Assembly: GCF_003856525.1 (NCBI RefSeq)
Contig: NZ_RJVQ01000005.1
Coordinates: forward strand, 1 to 64,000
Source: Vibrio viridaestus
GTDB lineage: Bacteria > Pseudomonadota > Gammaproteobacteria > Enterobacterales > Vibrionaceae
Direction of reading: 5' to 3'
Length of the DNA stretch: 64,000 nt
Below, piece by piece: positions 25,612-33,664 of this stretch. The notes under the pieces were generated by a model. That model did no database searches. It was not told where the DNA came from and saw nothing but the letters and a program-made list of their open reading frames with translations. The stretch's first letter is position 1. Every line of letters begins with the position of its first letter. Both the position numbers and the translations under genes were made by a program.

Positions 25612-26607
25612 ATGGTCACCATTAAGCAAGTCGCCGCAAGAGCCGGCATCTCTTTTAAAACAGTATCTCGTGTTATTAATAATGAACCTAATGTTAAGCC
25701 CGAAACGCGAAATAAAGTGGAAAAAGCCATAGCAGAGTTAGGCTACCGGCCTAATAGTGCGGCTCGAATGATGCGTAATGCCAAATCCGGTGTGATCGGC
25801 TTCATCTCTGATGAAGTGTCGACAACTTCAGCTTCCATCGAAATTATCAAGGGGGCACAAGAACTGGCATGGCAACATAGCAAGCTATTGATGGTATTAA
25901 ACATTAAGCCGGACGACGATTCAGTTAAAAAAGCCATAGAGCAACTACTTCAGTTTCGGGCAGAAGGTGTCATTTATGCCAGTATGTATCACAAGCCTGT
26001 AAGTTTGCCTAAGGATTTACACAACTTACCAACCGTGTTAGTTAACTGTTTTAGTCCAACACAACGTATTGCCAGCGTTGTGCCAGATGATTACCTCGCG
26101 GCCTACGATCTAACTACTCGAATGATCAAAAAAGGTGCTAGACGTATTGCTCTTCTAAACCTGAACAAACGTATTATTGCTGCAGCAGAACGTCAAAAAG
26201 GGTATTTTGACGCCCATTATGCAGCAGGAATTCAAATTGATGATGTTTATGCACGCAATGCCGTGATAGAAGAAAATGGCCAGGAGCGGTATATCACAGA
26301 AAACGTACTTGATGAGCTATTAGCTTTACCTGAGCCACCGGATGCCATTGTCTGCGGTAAAGATCAGCTCGCCATGCAAGTTTATTTTTACCTGGCACAA
26401 AAAGGGATAGTGGTAGGTAAAGATATCGCAATAGGAAGCTTTGATAATATGGACCCAATCCCACAAACACTTAAACCGGGTTTATCTACCATGGCGTTAC
26501 CTCATCTTGATATGGGCAAATGGGGTTTACAGTATATATTGGAAGGGCAGACCCATACCGAACAAGTAAAATTGCCTTGTACATTTATAGAGCGGCAATC
26601 ATTTTAG
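25612..26607 (+). CDS. LacI-family regulator of the fructan locus
   Basis: 331 residues from ATG at 25612 (MVTIKQVAARAGISFKTVSRVINN), which follows TAAGGTAATT; the frame upstream to 25582 runs through the terminator hairpin. The N-terminal LacI helix-turn-helix and hinge helix (RPNSAARMMRN) are typical. A periplasmic-binding-protein-like effector domain follows, ending with LSTMALPHLDMGKWGLQYIL. It most likely binds the ATGACAACATTGTC operators at 19481 and 19660 and is relieved by fructose, sucrose or a fructo-oligosaccharide. Confidence 0.92.
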   Translation: MVTIKQVAARAGISFKTVSRVINNEPNVKPETRNKVEKAIAELGYRPNSAARMMRNAKSGVIGFISDEVSTTSASIEIIKGAQELAWQHSKLLMVLNIKPDDDSVKKAIEQLLQFRAEGVIYASMYHKPVSLPKDLHNLPTVLVNCFSPTQRIASVVPDDYLAAYDLTTRMIKKGARRIALLNLNKRIIAAAERQKGYFDAHYAAGIQIDDVYARNAVIEENGQERYITENVLDELLALPEPPDAIVCGKDQLAMQVYFYLAQKGIVVGKDIAIGSFDNMDPIPQTLKPGLSTMALPHLDMGKWGLQYILEGQTHTEQVKLPCTFIERQSF

Positions 26608-26952
26608 TTTTATAGAGAAAACTGTAGCCCTCTTTAGCGACCAAAGATTCAATTTTTAACACAAATAAAAACTAGGCATTCGAGCAGTTCCGGTACCCAT
26701 CAATAACCTCAATAAAGCCACTGCAATTACCGAAAACTCCCGGTTGGCTTGTTTAGCGCTAGTCCAGCAGAAATAGGTTGCTGCCGTAACGACGTAAAGA
26801 AACTTAAGAAAGAAGTTGCGTTTTCAGGTAGCAAGCTGAGCACTCCATCTATGTTTAGGCACCGACAACAAATTATCCTTTGGGAATGAGTCAATATAGT
26901 TTGTATGTTGGCTTGAATCAGTATGACAAAAGATTCGCCGCGTTCTATCTAT
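26608..26952. other. 345-bp intergenic region at the left edge of the defence island
   Basis: No intact gene is supported. It holds the minus-strand open remnant at 26656-26823 and no obvious terminator or promoter. The LacI gene ends on its left and the last gene of the five-gene defence-type operon ends on its right, so the left island junction may lie here. Confidence 0.4.
26656..26823 (-). pseudogene. Possible coding remnant, unidentified
   Basis: An open minus-strand frame of 55 codons lacks a start codon and is bounded upstream by a stop. It reads TAATYFCWTSAKQANREF, then IAVALLRLLMGTGTARMP, which has the look of a degraded protein end rather than random DNA. I do not recognise the family. 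Confidence 0.3.
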
Positions 26953-27252
26953 CTACATAAGTTGAATTACAGACACAGCAGCAGTTACAACATAAATTGC
27001 TGCAGCTTTTACCGAAAACAATATCAATTGCCTTTTGTATGTATAAGAAATCGCTTGCTCAAGTTCATGTAGTTCAATCTTTGTACGCTTTTCTTGATAT
27101 AAAAATATGCCATCAAGCATTCTTGAAGCCATTCCTGATTTCCACTGTTCATAAAATTTCATTCTTTCAGCAGAAGGGAAGTCATCAACGTGGTTTCTGC
27201 TTCTGATTGAAGCTGCTATCTGGTCTACAGTTCGTCTCTTTTTCACAAGCAT
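26953..27252 (-). CDS. Small membrane protein, last gene of the helicase operon
   Basis: This 99-residue protein has a charged N-terminal part (about 1-70, Lys/Arg/Glu-rich, helical) and a single hydrophobic segment near the C-terminus (LILFSVKAAAIYVVTAAVSVI). I recognise no family. It starts 24 bp after the stop of the 163-aa gene and ends the minus-strand run that begins with the winged-helix gene at 30062. A single-TM protein at the end of a helicase operon could be a membrane-acting effector, but this is a guess from position only. Confidence 0.6.
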   Translation of the reverse strand: MLVKKRRTVDQIAASIRSRNHVDDFPSAERMKFYEQWKSGMASRMLDGIFLYQEKRTKIELHELEQAISYTYKRQLILFSVKAAAIYVVTAAVSVIQLM

Positions 27253-27275
27253 CGGTATTATTCCAGTAAGTTAAT

Positions 27276-27767
27276 TTAATAGTCCGCTGATTTTAAACCG
27301 CGAATTTTAGCGATTAGCTCACTAGTTACTCCTTTCCCAAATTCTGAACGTAAATGACGATCTGGATAAGGTTGTAATAGTTCTTCAGAGCCAATTTCAC
27401 CGCAAACATACCATTTGGCATTCAATGCATATGCGTGTGCTATCATCCTACGTACAGGATTGTTGTCATCCATTTTCATCCTGAATGGTAATTCGGTCTC
27501 AGGCGCTAATTCATTGCAGGAGAACACGCCATGTTCAATAAGGTATGCTCGATTGTAAAAAGTCCCCAAGGGGTAAAGTAGTAGCCCCGCTTCTGATGCC
27601 GCATTTCTTAGCTTTTCGATAGCCTGACAATCCGGTTCTACCATTTCTAAAAGTGTCTTTGTTCGGGTATAAAACCATTCTTTGTACTTGGAATGTGCAC
27701 TTGCATTACTGTGAAAATGTTCATTCGAATAGAACAAACTAAGCATGTCGAAATATAAAATCTTCAC
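27276..27767 (-). CDS. Hypothetical protein, possibly HAD-like
   Basis: The 163-residue soluble protein starts MKILYFDMLSLFYSN, which recalls the first beta strand and Asp of HAD phosphatase-fold proteins, followed by LRNAASEAGLLLYPLGTF and AKWYVCGEI at positions where HAD motifs II and III/IV would sit. The second catalytic Asp of a HAD (DxD) is absent, so phosphatase activity is doubtful. It lies 20 bp after the 101-aa gene and 23 bp before the membrane protein gene. I do not know its function. Confidence 0.6.
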   Translation of the reverse strand: MKILYFDMLSLFYSNEHFHSNASAHSKYKEWFYTRTKTLLEMVEPDCQAIEKLRNAASEAGLLLYPLGTFYNRAYLIEHGVFSCNELAPETELPFRMKMDDNNPVRRMIAHAYALNAKWYVCGEIGSEELLQPYPDRHLRSEFGKGVTSELIAKIRGLKSADY

Positions 27768-27787
27768 TGAAATCCCCCTAGTTCACA

Positions 27788-28093
27788 TTAGGCATAGTTA
27801 AAATGGTGCTTCATGAAAAAATCTAGATAACATCCTCTTTCTAAAGCTCTTTCCTCTATCTGCTTCCACAACACCGGCACATAGGTTTTAAGAACATCCG
27901 CATCAGATTGGTGATATTTATCCTCGCAGTCCCCTACAGCAGCTTTTAGCCACTCTGCGGGGGTTAAAATAGTGAGCCCTTGATGAAAATACTCTGGAAT
28001 GGCTGCCCGTATTGCTTCTTCGCTACCGCTAGCAACATAAATTGTAACGCCTTCACCCGTCGCGTAATAATGGCTAACACCGATATAGAACAT
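27788..28093 (-). CDS. Hypothetical protein in the helicase operon
   Basis: This 101-residue soluble protein starts MFYIGVSHYYATGEGVTIYVASGSE and has an alpha/beta look with a helical second half (YVPVLWKQIEERALERG). ATG at 28093 follows a TAAGGAGTTG ribosome site. It starts 45 bp after the helicase stop. I recognise no family, motif or catalytic residue set. Confidence 0.6.
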   Translation of the reverse strand: MFYIGVSHYYATGEGVTIYVASGSEEAIRAAIPEYFHQGLTILTPAEWLKAAVGDCEDKYHQSDADVLKTYVPVLWKQIEERALERGCYLDFFMKHHFNYA

Positions 28094-28138
28094 ATCAACT
28101 CCTTAGAAGTCTATTGCTTGATGAAACATCGTCGTTGG

Positions 28139-29515
28139 TTATAAAAATGCTGAGACTACACGCTCACGAAATCGTCCCAACCAGATTTCATCAAAAATAT
28201 CGTCAGCTCCACGACCTGGTGTGGAAGGTTTGGATTGAATTCCCCAATCTAACTGGCTATATCCTTTGATAGTTTTTGCGGGCACAGATTCAACTTCACC
28301 GCATTGATTTGTTGCGTGTAACTCTCGGACGTACTCTTCTTTACCAATTTTGGCAAAGAGACAGGTTTCAGGAATGTCATGCTCTATACGCTCTGCATAT
28401 TCAATTAAATTCTGCTCTGCAAACGTATAAAGCCAGGCATCCTGGTTTGGACTATCGTTAACTCGCAATATCCGGCCAAGCACTTGTCTAAAGTAAAGTT
28501 CTGTTTTTACAGAGCTGATATGACAACACACCTGTAAGCGGGGAATATCGGTACCTTCGCTTATCATGCCGACACTCACAATCCATTGAGTTGCTCCTGT
28601 TTGATAAGCCTTAATTTCAGATTGAGGATCATCATGATGGTAGGTTACTAATGTTGCTGACTGACCAAATTTTTCGGTCAATATTTTTAGTACTTGTTTT
28701 GCATGCTTCACCGATGACGCAACAACAAGACCTCCTGCATTAAAAGACTCTTTCCGGATTTCATTAAGTTTCTGGCATCCTAAGCCGAGGATATACTCCA
28801 TCGCTTGAGTATTATGAATTACATCCTGATACGACGTCTTTGATTGCTTAAGGAGTTCAAGAATAGAAGCAAATGATTTTTTCTCAGAACCTTCTGAAAT
28901 CGTTAAATGTTCATTATCAACCAAGACTATTTTAGGCTTGCGACAGACATTGTCAGCTATAGCTTGGGCTAAGCCGTACTGATAATCACAAAATAGTTTG
29001 CCTTCCGGATCACTATATTCAGCCAAAACAATCGGAAATTTATCTGAACGCCAAGGAGTTCCCGACAGAGCTAACGTATAGGTAGCAACACCTTGTATAC
29101 GAGCCAATATTTGTTGCCCCCAAATATTGGCTCTGTCTGGCTCGTCGCCAGAACAGTGATGTATTTCATCAAATACAACAAGCAACCGATATTTTTCAAT
29201 GGTTCGCCAAAAGTCATCGCCTAAATACTGGATTGACTGATAAGTCAGTGACTGACCTATGGAGCCTAGACTTCCGTTGAATGGACAATTGATGGTTATC
29301 GAAAACGTAGCCCTCATGCCATCAGCTACAGCAACAGAAGGTGAAAAGCAAAGAATGAGGTCAATCATACCTTTATCGAGTAATGTTTTAGCCAGTGTAG
29401 CTGACATGATGCTTTTACCGGCTCCTGGTGTCGCCTGACAGAAGAAATGGTTAGAACCAGATTCATACTTTTCCATCGCCTGAGTGACGCATTCTGCTTG
29501 CCATTTTCTTAACAT
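28139..29515 (-). CDS. Superfamily 2 DEAD/DEAH-type helicase
   Basis: About 458 residues from ATG at 29515 (MLRKWQAECVTQAMEKY), two bases after the upstream stop; a longer frame from 29530 lacks a ribosome site. SF2 motifs are complete: LRKWQ (Q-like), Walker A ATPGAGKSIM, motif II VVFDEIHHC, motif III LALSGTPWRSD, motif V GMISEGTDIP and motif VI QVLGRILRV. The family is the XPB/type III restriction Res-like group. No nuclease domain is fused. The partner gene upstream encodes a winged-helix/coiled-coil protein. Helicases of this type recur in phage-defence operons; target (DNA or RNA) unknown. Confidence 0.9.
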   Translation of the reverse strand: MLRKWQAECVTQAMEKYESGSNHFFCQATPGAGKSIMSATLAKTLLDKGMIDLILCFSPSVAVADGMRATFSITINCPFNGSLGSIGQSLTYQSIQYLGDDFWRTIEKYRLLVVFDEIHHCSGDEPDRANIWGQQILARIQGVATYTLALSGTPWRSDKFPIVLAEYSDPEGKLFCDYQYGLAQAIADNVCRKPKIVLVDNEHLTISEGSEKKSFASILELLKQSKTSYQDVIHNTQAMEYILGLGCQKLNEIRKESFNAGGLVVASSVKHAKQVLKILTEKFGQSATLVTYHHDDPQSEIKAYQTGATQWIVSVGMISEGTDIPRLQVCCHISSVKTELYFRQVLGRILRVNDSPNQDAWLYTFAEQNLIEYAERIEHDIPETCLFAKIGKEEYVRELHATNQCGEVESVPAKTIKGYSQLDWGIQSKPSTPGRGADDIFDEIWLGRFRERVVSAFL

Positions 29516-29516
29516 A

Positions 29517-30062
29517 CTACGCTCTCTCATGTGACAACGAATTCAACATATTTGTAATTGCATTAATATTGCCCATAAACAAAGCTGCTTTTTCGTTAGC
29601 AGCAACGTTCAGACGTTCAAGAAGCTGAAATTGCTCTGGATATTGCTCTTTTAATGCTTTGTATTTTTCTATCTCTCCTAGAGTAACTTCCAGCTCTCCC
29701 TTTAACCGATTGCGCTCAATCGTAAGTTCTGAGTAATCTCTATTAGCTTGATTCGTAACAGATACTTTAGGAATGTTCTTTTTTACTCGTGACTTAGGTT
29801 TACGAGGTTCAAAAGAAATAGAATTAAACTCGTCCGTTTTGAAGTAACGTTTTTCTCTGCGAGAACCTTCGCAGCGCAACCATCCGCATTCTATGCACTT
29901 TAATAATTGTCGATAAACAATCTTGCGGAGTTCATTGATATCTTTGGGGCTTTCAGGGAACAAGCGAGCGACATCTCTGGCCTCAATAACGGAAAACCCA
30001 TCCATCTTTGTTTCTATTAACAACTTATAAATATATGTGTTTATCTTTTGAGAACGTTTCAT
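29517..30062 (-). CDS. Winged-helix/coiled-coil protein, helicase partner
   Basis: The 181-residue protein has a predicted winged-helix N-terminus (about 1-75: FSVIEARDVARLFPES, then LRKIVYRQLLKCIECGWLRCEGSRREKRYFK). A basic linker follows (PRKPKSRVKKNIPK), then a coiled coil (about 110-180: YSELTIERNRLKGELEVTLG). It is the first gene of the five-gene operon and is nearly coupled to the helicase. It could load the helicase on nucleic acid or sense a signal. No named family recognised. Confidence 0.75.
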   Translation of the reverse strand: MKRSQKINTYIYKLLIETKMDGFSVIEARDVARLFPESPKDINELRKIVYRQLLKCIECGWLRCEGSRREKRYFKTDEFNSISFEPRKPKSRVKKNIPKVSVTNQANRDYSELTIERNRLKGELEVTLGEIEKYKALKEQYPEQFQLLERLNVAANEKAALFMGNINAITNMLNSLSHERA

Positions 30063-30084
30063 TTATTACTCGAACAATACAAAA

Positions 30085-30101
30085 ACTAAGTATTGCTTAG
30101 T
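30085..30101. promoter_or_regulatory. XRE operator copy 1
   Basis: ACTAAG-TATTG-CTTAGT is a perfect 6-5-6 dyad, 23 bp upstream of the winged-helix gene. A second dyad with the same arms and spacing lies at 30119-30135. Confidence 0.75.
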
Positions 30102-30118
30102 ATACATAAATAAGTAAA

Positions 30119-30135
30119 ACTAAGACAATCTTAGT
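30119..30135. promoter_or_regulatory. XRE operator copy 2
   Basis: ACTAAG-ACAAT-CTTAGT is a perfect 6-5-6 dyad, 30 bp upstream of the XRE start and 34 bp centre-to-centre from copy 1. Paired dyads in a divergent gap fit a Cro/CI-like repressor controlling both directions. Confidence 0.75.
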
Positions 30136-30165
30136 ATCGACGAGTCAAATAAGTATGAAACATAA

Positions 30166-30486
30166 GTGTCAACAGACAACCCAATCCCAAAGCGCCTCAA
30201 AGAAGCCCGCAAAAAAATGAAAATCTCCCAAAAAAACTTGGGGATTAGTATCGGCATGGAATCTGGTACAGCTAGTGCCCGAATGAATCAATATGAAAAG
30301 GGGGTGCACACTCCGGATGTGCGGACACTCAAGCTGCTGGCTAAAGAACTCGGTGTTCCTTTGAATTATTTCTTTTGTGAGGATGACTCTACAGCGGAGA
30401 TAGCTACTGCTATATCAAAACTATCTGAAGAACAAAGAAGTCAAGTACTTGAGTTCATAAAATTAATTGGAAAAAGTGAAGAATAA
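30166..30486 (+). CDS. XRE-family (Cro/CI-type) transcriptional regulator
   Basis: The 106-residue protein starts at GTG (30166). Its HTH_3 domain is clear: IPKRLKEARKKMKISQKNLG, then ASARMNQYEKGVHTPDVRTLKLLAKELGVPLNYFF. A short acidic tail follows (LSEEQRSQVLEFIKL). The 'SGTASARMNQYEKG' recognition helix is the form seen in regulators on Vibrio and enterobacterial islands. It is divergent from the helicase operon, with two dyads between, and convergent with the CBASS operon (72 bp between ends). It probably represses the helicase operon and itself until induced. Confidence 0.9.
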   Translation: MSTDNPIPKRLKEARKKMKISQKNLGISIGMESGTASARMNQYEKGVHTPDVRTLKLLAKELGVPLNYFFCEDDSTAEIATAISKLSEEQRSQVLEFIKLIGKSEE

Positions 30487-30557
30487 TGAAGGCACTAACT
30501 CCTTTGTATATTTTCCCAACAGCTAATAGGTAAATCTTAATTCAAATCATTGACAAA

Positions 30558-31673
30558 CTAACCAGCCTCAATAATATAATATTTATTATCAATAACTTGA
30601 ATCAACTCTTGCTGTGACTGTGGTATATACACGCCCCATGGATATCGATTAACCTTACTTCTTTCATATTGATATACAGTAATTGGTGGTAGATTCCGTC
30701 TGTCATAAGCCTGACCAAACCGAAAAGCCACACTGTTCTGGCATGCCAGAACAAGATGAATCTGTTCAACTCCATCAGCAATCAATGACTTCACAATTTC
30801 GACAAATTCATAGGCTAAACGATCCTGTTTCCTTTTCGACCAATGATTATCAAAGCGTATATTGTCAAGTTTTAAGTGAATTTGAGGCAAATTTGGGAAC
30901 GACTTGCTAATACCAGTAGTATCTACTGGATAGGAGAATGAAATTGCCACAACGGATTCGCGACTCTGACGGTTTTGGTATAAATGCTTAATTAAGAAAG
31001 ATTCACCATCATCATTCCCATCAAGATGTCGCCAGTTAGATATCTGACGATCCCAGTCAGTTACCTCCACTTTTGATTCATCATCAATTAAATAACCAGT
31101 TAGAAAAGCGAAAGGGACAGGAACCAGACCACCATATATGATCTCTACGTCATCTGCACCGATCTGGTTTCTTCTTTCCTCAATACTATTTTCAATAGCT
31201 AAAAATTTTTGTAATGCCGGTACAGGGTAATTTACAGCACCATTAGCAAGGCTATCTCTAATATCAATTACAATTGGATCTACCCGTTTACCTTTATATT
31301 GTAATTGAATAAATGTCGAAAGAGGAGAATCTGAAGTATTTACTAAACCTCGTTCTTCCAGAGAGATAACCACTTGCCTTGACAGTTTTCGTCTCTCAGC
31401 AACATCTCTATGAATTTCCCAAATAAGTCCAATGACTACAAGAGCTACACCGCAATAAAAACCGACGGTCAAAAGTGATATAGGCAGATCTGAACTGGGA
31501 ATATTTATACTGAAAGCTTGATGTGTATTTTCATATCGAGCATTAAAAGCGAAATTACCCAGTAGCGTCATTGTAAGCAATGATATCCCACCTCGGAACA
31601 CAATTAATGCAGGTGAACGCTTTCGAAAAAAATAGTCTGCGGCTTTAGTTACTACACTGTGAAATAGACTCAT
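30558..31673 (-). CDS. CBASS effector: two-TM SAVED-domain protein (Cap14-like)
   Basis: The 371-residue protein has two predicted TM helices near the N-terminus (about 22-44 and 65-86). A linker follows, then a C-terminal SAVED-type domain (about 150-371) with the diagnostic block VEQIHLVLACQNSVAFRFGQ followed by YDRRNLPPITVYQYERS. SAVED domains bind cyclic oligonucleotides; in 2TM-SAVED effectors ligand binding is thought to trigger membrane damage. It is the third gene after the CD-NTase and E2-like genes, overlapping the latter by 4 bp (ATGA). Assignment rests on domain order plus operon context. Confidence 0.85.
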   Translation of the reverse strand: MSLFHSVVTKAADYFFRKRSPALIVFRGGISLLTMTLLGNFAFNARYENTHQAFSINIPSSDLPISLLTVGFYCGVALVVIGLIWEIHRDVAERRKLSRQVVISLEERGLVNTSDSPLSTFIQLQYKGKRVDPIVIDIRDSLANGAVNYPVPALQKFLAIENSIEERRNQIGADDVEIIYGGLVPVPFAFLTGYLIDDESKVEVTDWDRQISNWRHLDGNDDGESFLIKHLYQNRQSRESVVAISFSYPVDTTGISKSFPNLPQIHLKLDNIRFDNHWSKRKQDRLAYEFVEIVKSLIADGVEQIHLVLACQNSVAFRFGQAYDRRNLPPITVYQYERSKVNRYPWGVYIPQSQQELIQVIDNKYYIIEAG

Positions 31674-32164
31674 CGGAACTTATCCTTGCTTTTGGCACCC
31701 TTACTGCTTTGAAGCCGCTCTTTATATTGTTCAATCATTAATTCGCCAGGATGAACGCCACCTCCGCGCCACTCACCATCAGATAGCCAAAGTTCCCAAT
31801 AATATAGCCACTCCATTGTCCATGGAATAATCGACTCCGCGATAAGCATATTAAATGTCCAATCCTTTGAGCCTTTACCATTAAACATCAGGCAAGGCTT
31901 AGTATTTTTCTTTGAAAGAAACTCGTGTGGAGAACGTTTACCGTTAGCCAGTTCTTGTAGGTTTGGGGATAAAATCTCAACATCAGGGATATCATTAATT
32001 CCGTACCACCGAACTAAAACCTCATATTTCCTAGCAAACCGAGTAGGCTGAAGTTGCTGCCTCCATTCGAGTTGAAGGCCGCCTTTAACTTTAATGATTC
32101 GCCCTCTACCTGTAGGGTATCGCTTTATTAGAGCATTTAGTTGTGAGCGCAATACATAAGCCAT
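31670..32164 (-). CDS. CBASS E2-like protein (stand-alone, short type II)
   Basis: The 164-residue protein resembles the E2-like proteins of short type II CBASS operons. It has a beta-rich N-terminal half (LEWRQQLQPTRFARKYEVLVRW), a single cysteine at residue 91 (NTKPCLMFNG) as the likely catalytic Cys, and the characteristic helix SIIPWTMEWLYYWELWL, then GEWRGGGVHPGE. No E1 or JAB-like gene is present nearby. In such systems the E2 primes the CD-NTase by covalent attachment. It is 5 bp downstream of the CD-NTase stop and overlaps the effector start. Confidence 0.85.
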   Translation of the reverse strand: MAYVLRSQLNALIKRYPTGRGRIIKVKGGLQLEWRQQLQPTRFARKYEVLVRWYGINDIPDVEILSPNLQELANGKRSPHEFLSKKNTKPCLMFNGKGSKDWTFNMLIAESIIPWTMEWLYYWELWLSDGEWRGGGVHPGELMIEQYKERLQSSKGAKSKDKFR

Positions 32165-32169
32165 GAGAG

Positions 32170-33444
32170 CTATTTTTCAACGTCGCCATAAAAGTTGTGT
32201 TTGGGTACTGGTTTGGCTCTAACGGAGTTAGACAGTCCCAAACCTGCTGATACGACTACGGCTCGATCTAATGCTCTTCTTTCTGTTAAAGTATCTGCGA
32301 GTTTTGCCTGAAGCCCACGAGCAGCCTGATTACCAAACAAAGATGCTACTGATCCGATGACTTGATCAAGTCCTTTGTCGAACTCAAGTAGCTCAATGAT
32401 ATCGGTCAGTACCTGTTTGTACCAATCATTGAAAGCATGTGCAAGTTGAGGTTTTTCGTGCCATTTATCTGCAAAGTTTTCAGAAGGTAGTGCAGGATTG
32501 AAAATGAAATATATAATTAAACCATCTGACGAGCGCTTACATTCGATAAAACTCGGCATTTCATCAAGTACGTCCAGCATTAGGTCGAAAGGATTATCGT
32601 ATTCTTTGCTTGAGGCAACACATTTATCGTATGCTTTTGCTGCTAGTGTAGTGATGATAATACTAATTGGAGCGTAATCTTTATAGATATTGAAATCGTT
32701 GTTTCTCCATATATCGCGGTGCCGTTTTAGCAACTGAACAATGATCTGAAGGACTGTTTTCCGTATTTGCCCAGGAAGGTCTTCTACTGTACCAGCTTTT
32801 AGCTCTTGATTTGATCTGTAAGTACTTCTTCTACTCCACTGTATTTCTTTGTTACATATGCCTCTGAACCAAGAGCGATAACCGTATGGATGAGATGGAC
32901 TATTAGCGGATTTTACATCTGCAACACGTACGTTATTTTTGCGACTTGGGGCAGTCATATCTTCTGGCATACTAGGCGTGATATCCATATGGAAACCCTG
33001 TCCACTCATACCACCGTATTGCATTGTTACGCACCGACGTTTCGGTTCTTTTTCCACTTTATCTTTATATCGAGATGAGTTTTGAAGTTCTTCGATCAAT
33101 CTACAAAGCAATTGATTAGCATCATGCGTGGTTGCTGGATATTCTTGAGAAGGTAGATGTAAGACGAGGTCAATATCCATATCGGAATTTTCATTAATCG
33201 GCTTGACTGAGGTTCCAATTCCAACACTGCCCTGAGCATATATATAGCAATCAGAAAACCAATCACTTTTATTAGCTAAATAAGAGCCAATGGCCTTATA
33301 TGCAGTATGAAGCTGACTTAACTGACTGTCAGTCAGATCTAAATTCGAAGTAATATGGGATAAGAGTTCAAAGCTAAATTCTTTATCACTGTCACTCAAT
33401 TGTCTGAGAGATTTAATGCGTGAACGAATATTTTGTATCTGCAT
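32170..33444 (-). CDS. CBASS cyclic-oligonucleotide synthase (CD-NTase)
   Basis: The 424-residue protein is a nucleotidyltransferase of the OAS/CD-NTase fold. Visible active-site elements are QGSVGIGTSVKP (GS at about residues 72-73), the metal-binding Asp pair in SDMDIDLVL (about 90 and 92) and the third Asp in FHMDITPSMP (about 154). The helical C-terminal half is family-typical. It would make a cyclic di- or trinucleotide on phage infection, read by the SAVED effector. ATG at 33444 follows TTGGAGGCGTT. The C-terminus ends FYGDVEK rather than in Gly, relevant to E2 chemistry. Confidence 0.92.
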   Translation of the reverse strand: MQIQNIRSRIKSLRQLSDSDKEFSFELLSHITSNLDLTDSQLSQLHTAYKAIGSYLANKSDWFSDCYIYAQGSVGIGTSVKPINENSDMDIDLVLHLPSQEYPATTHDANQLLCRLIEELQNSSRYKDKVEKEPKRRCVTMQYGGMSGQGFHMDITPSMPEDMTAPSRKNNVRVADVKSANSPSHPYGYRSWFRGICNKEIQWSRRSTYRSNQELKAGTVEDLPGQIRKTVLQIIVQLLKRHRDIWRNNDFNIYKDYAPISIIITTLAAKAYDKCVASSKEYDNPFDLMLDVLDEMPSFIECKRSSDGLIIYFIFNPALPSENFADKWHEKPQLAHAFNDWYKQVLTDIIELLEFDKGLDQVIGSVASLFGNQAARGLQAKLADTLTERRALDRAVVVSAGLGLSNSVRAKPVPKHNFYGDVEK

Positions 33445-33481
33445 AACGCCTCCAAAATCAATATATGGTACTCGATTAAAT

Positions 33482-33509
33482 ATTATATCGCTACATATAG
33501 TAAAAACAA
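33482..33509 (-). promoter_or_regulatory. Probable CBASS promoter
   Basis: On the minus strand TTGTTT (33504-33509) and TATAAT (33482-33487) are spaced by 16 bp, about 38 bp upstream of the CD-NTase start. Confidence 0.5.
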
Positions 33510-33664
33510 GTCAAGAGCTGAATATTTATACAGTATAAAATTAGAAGCAAAAACTCATTTCAAAGGTATGTAAAAATAAGGGGGAAATCATATATCACAC
33601 CAGAACCCATCATTTTATAACAAGCAGAGCTCTTGTTTATAGATAGCAATATATTGTAGAAGTC

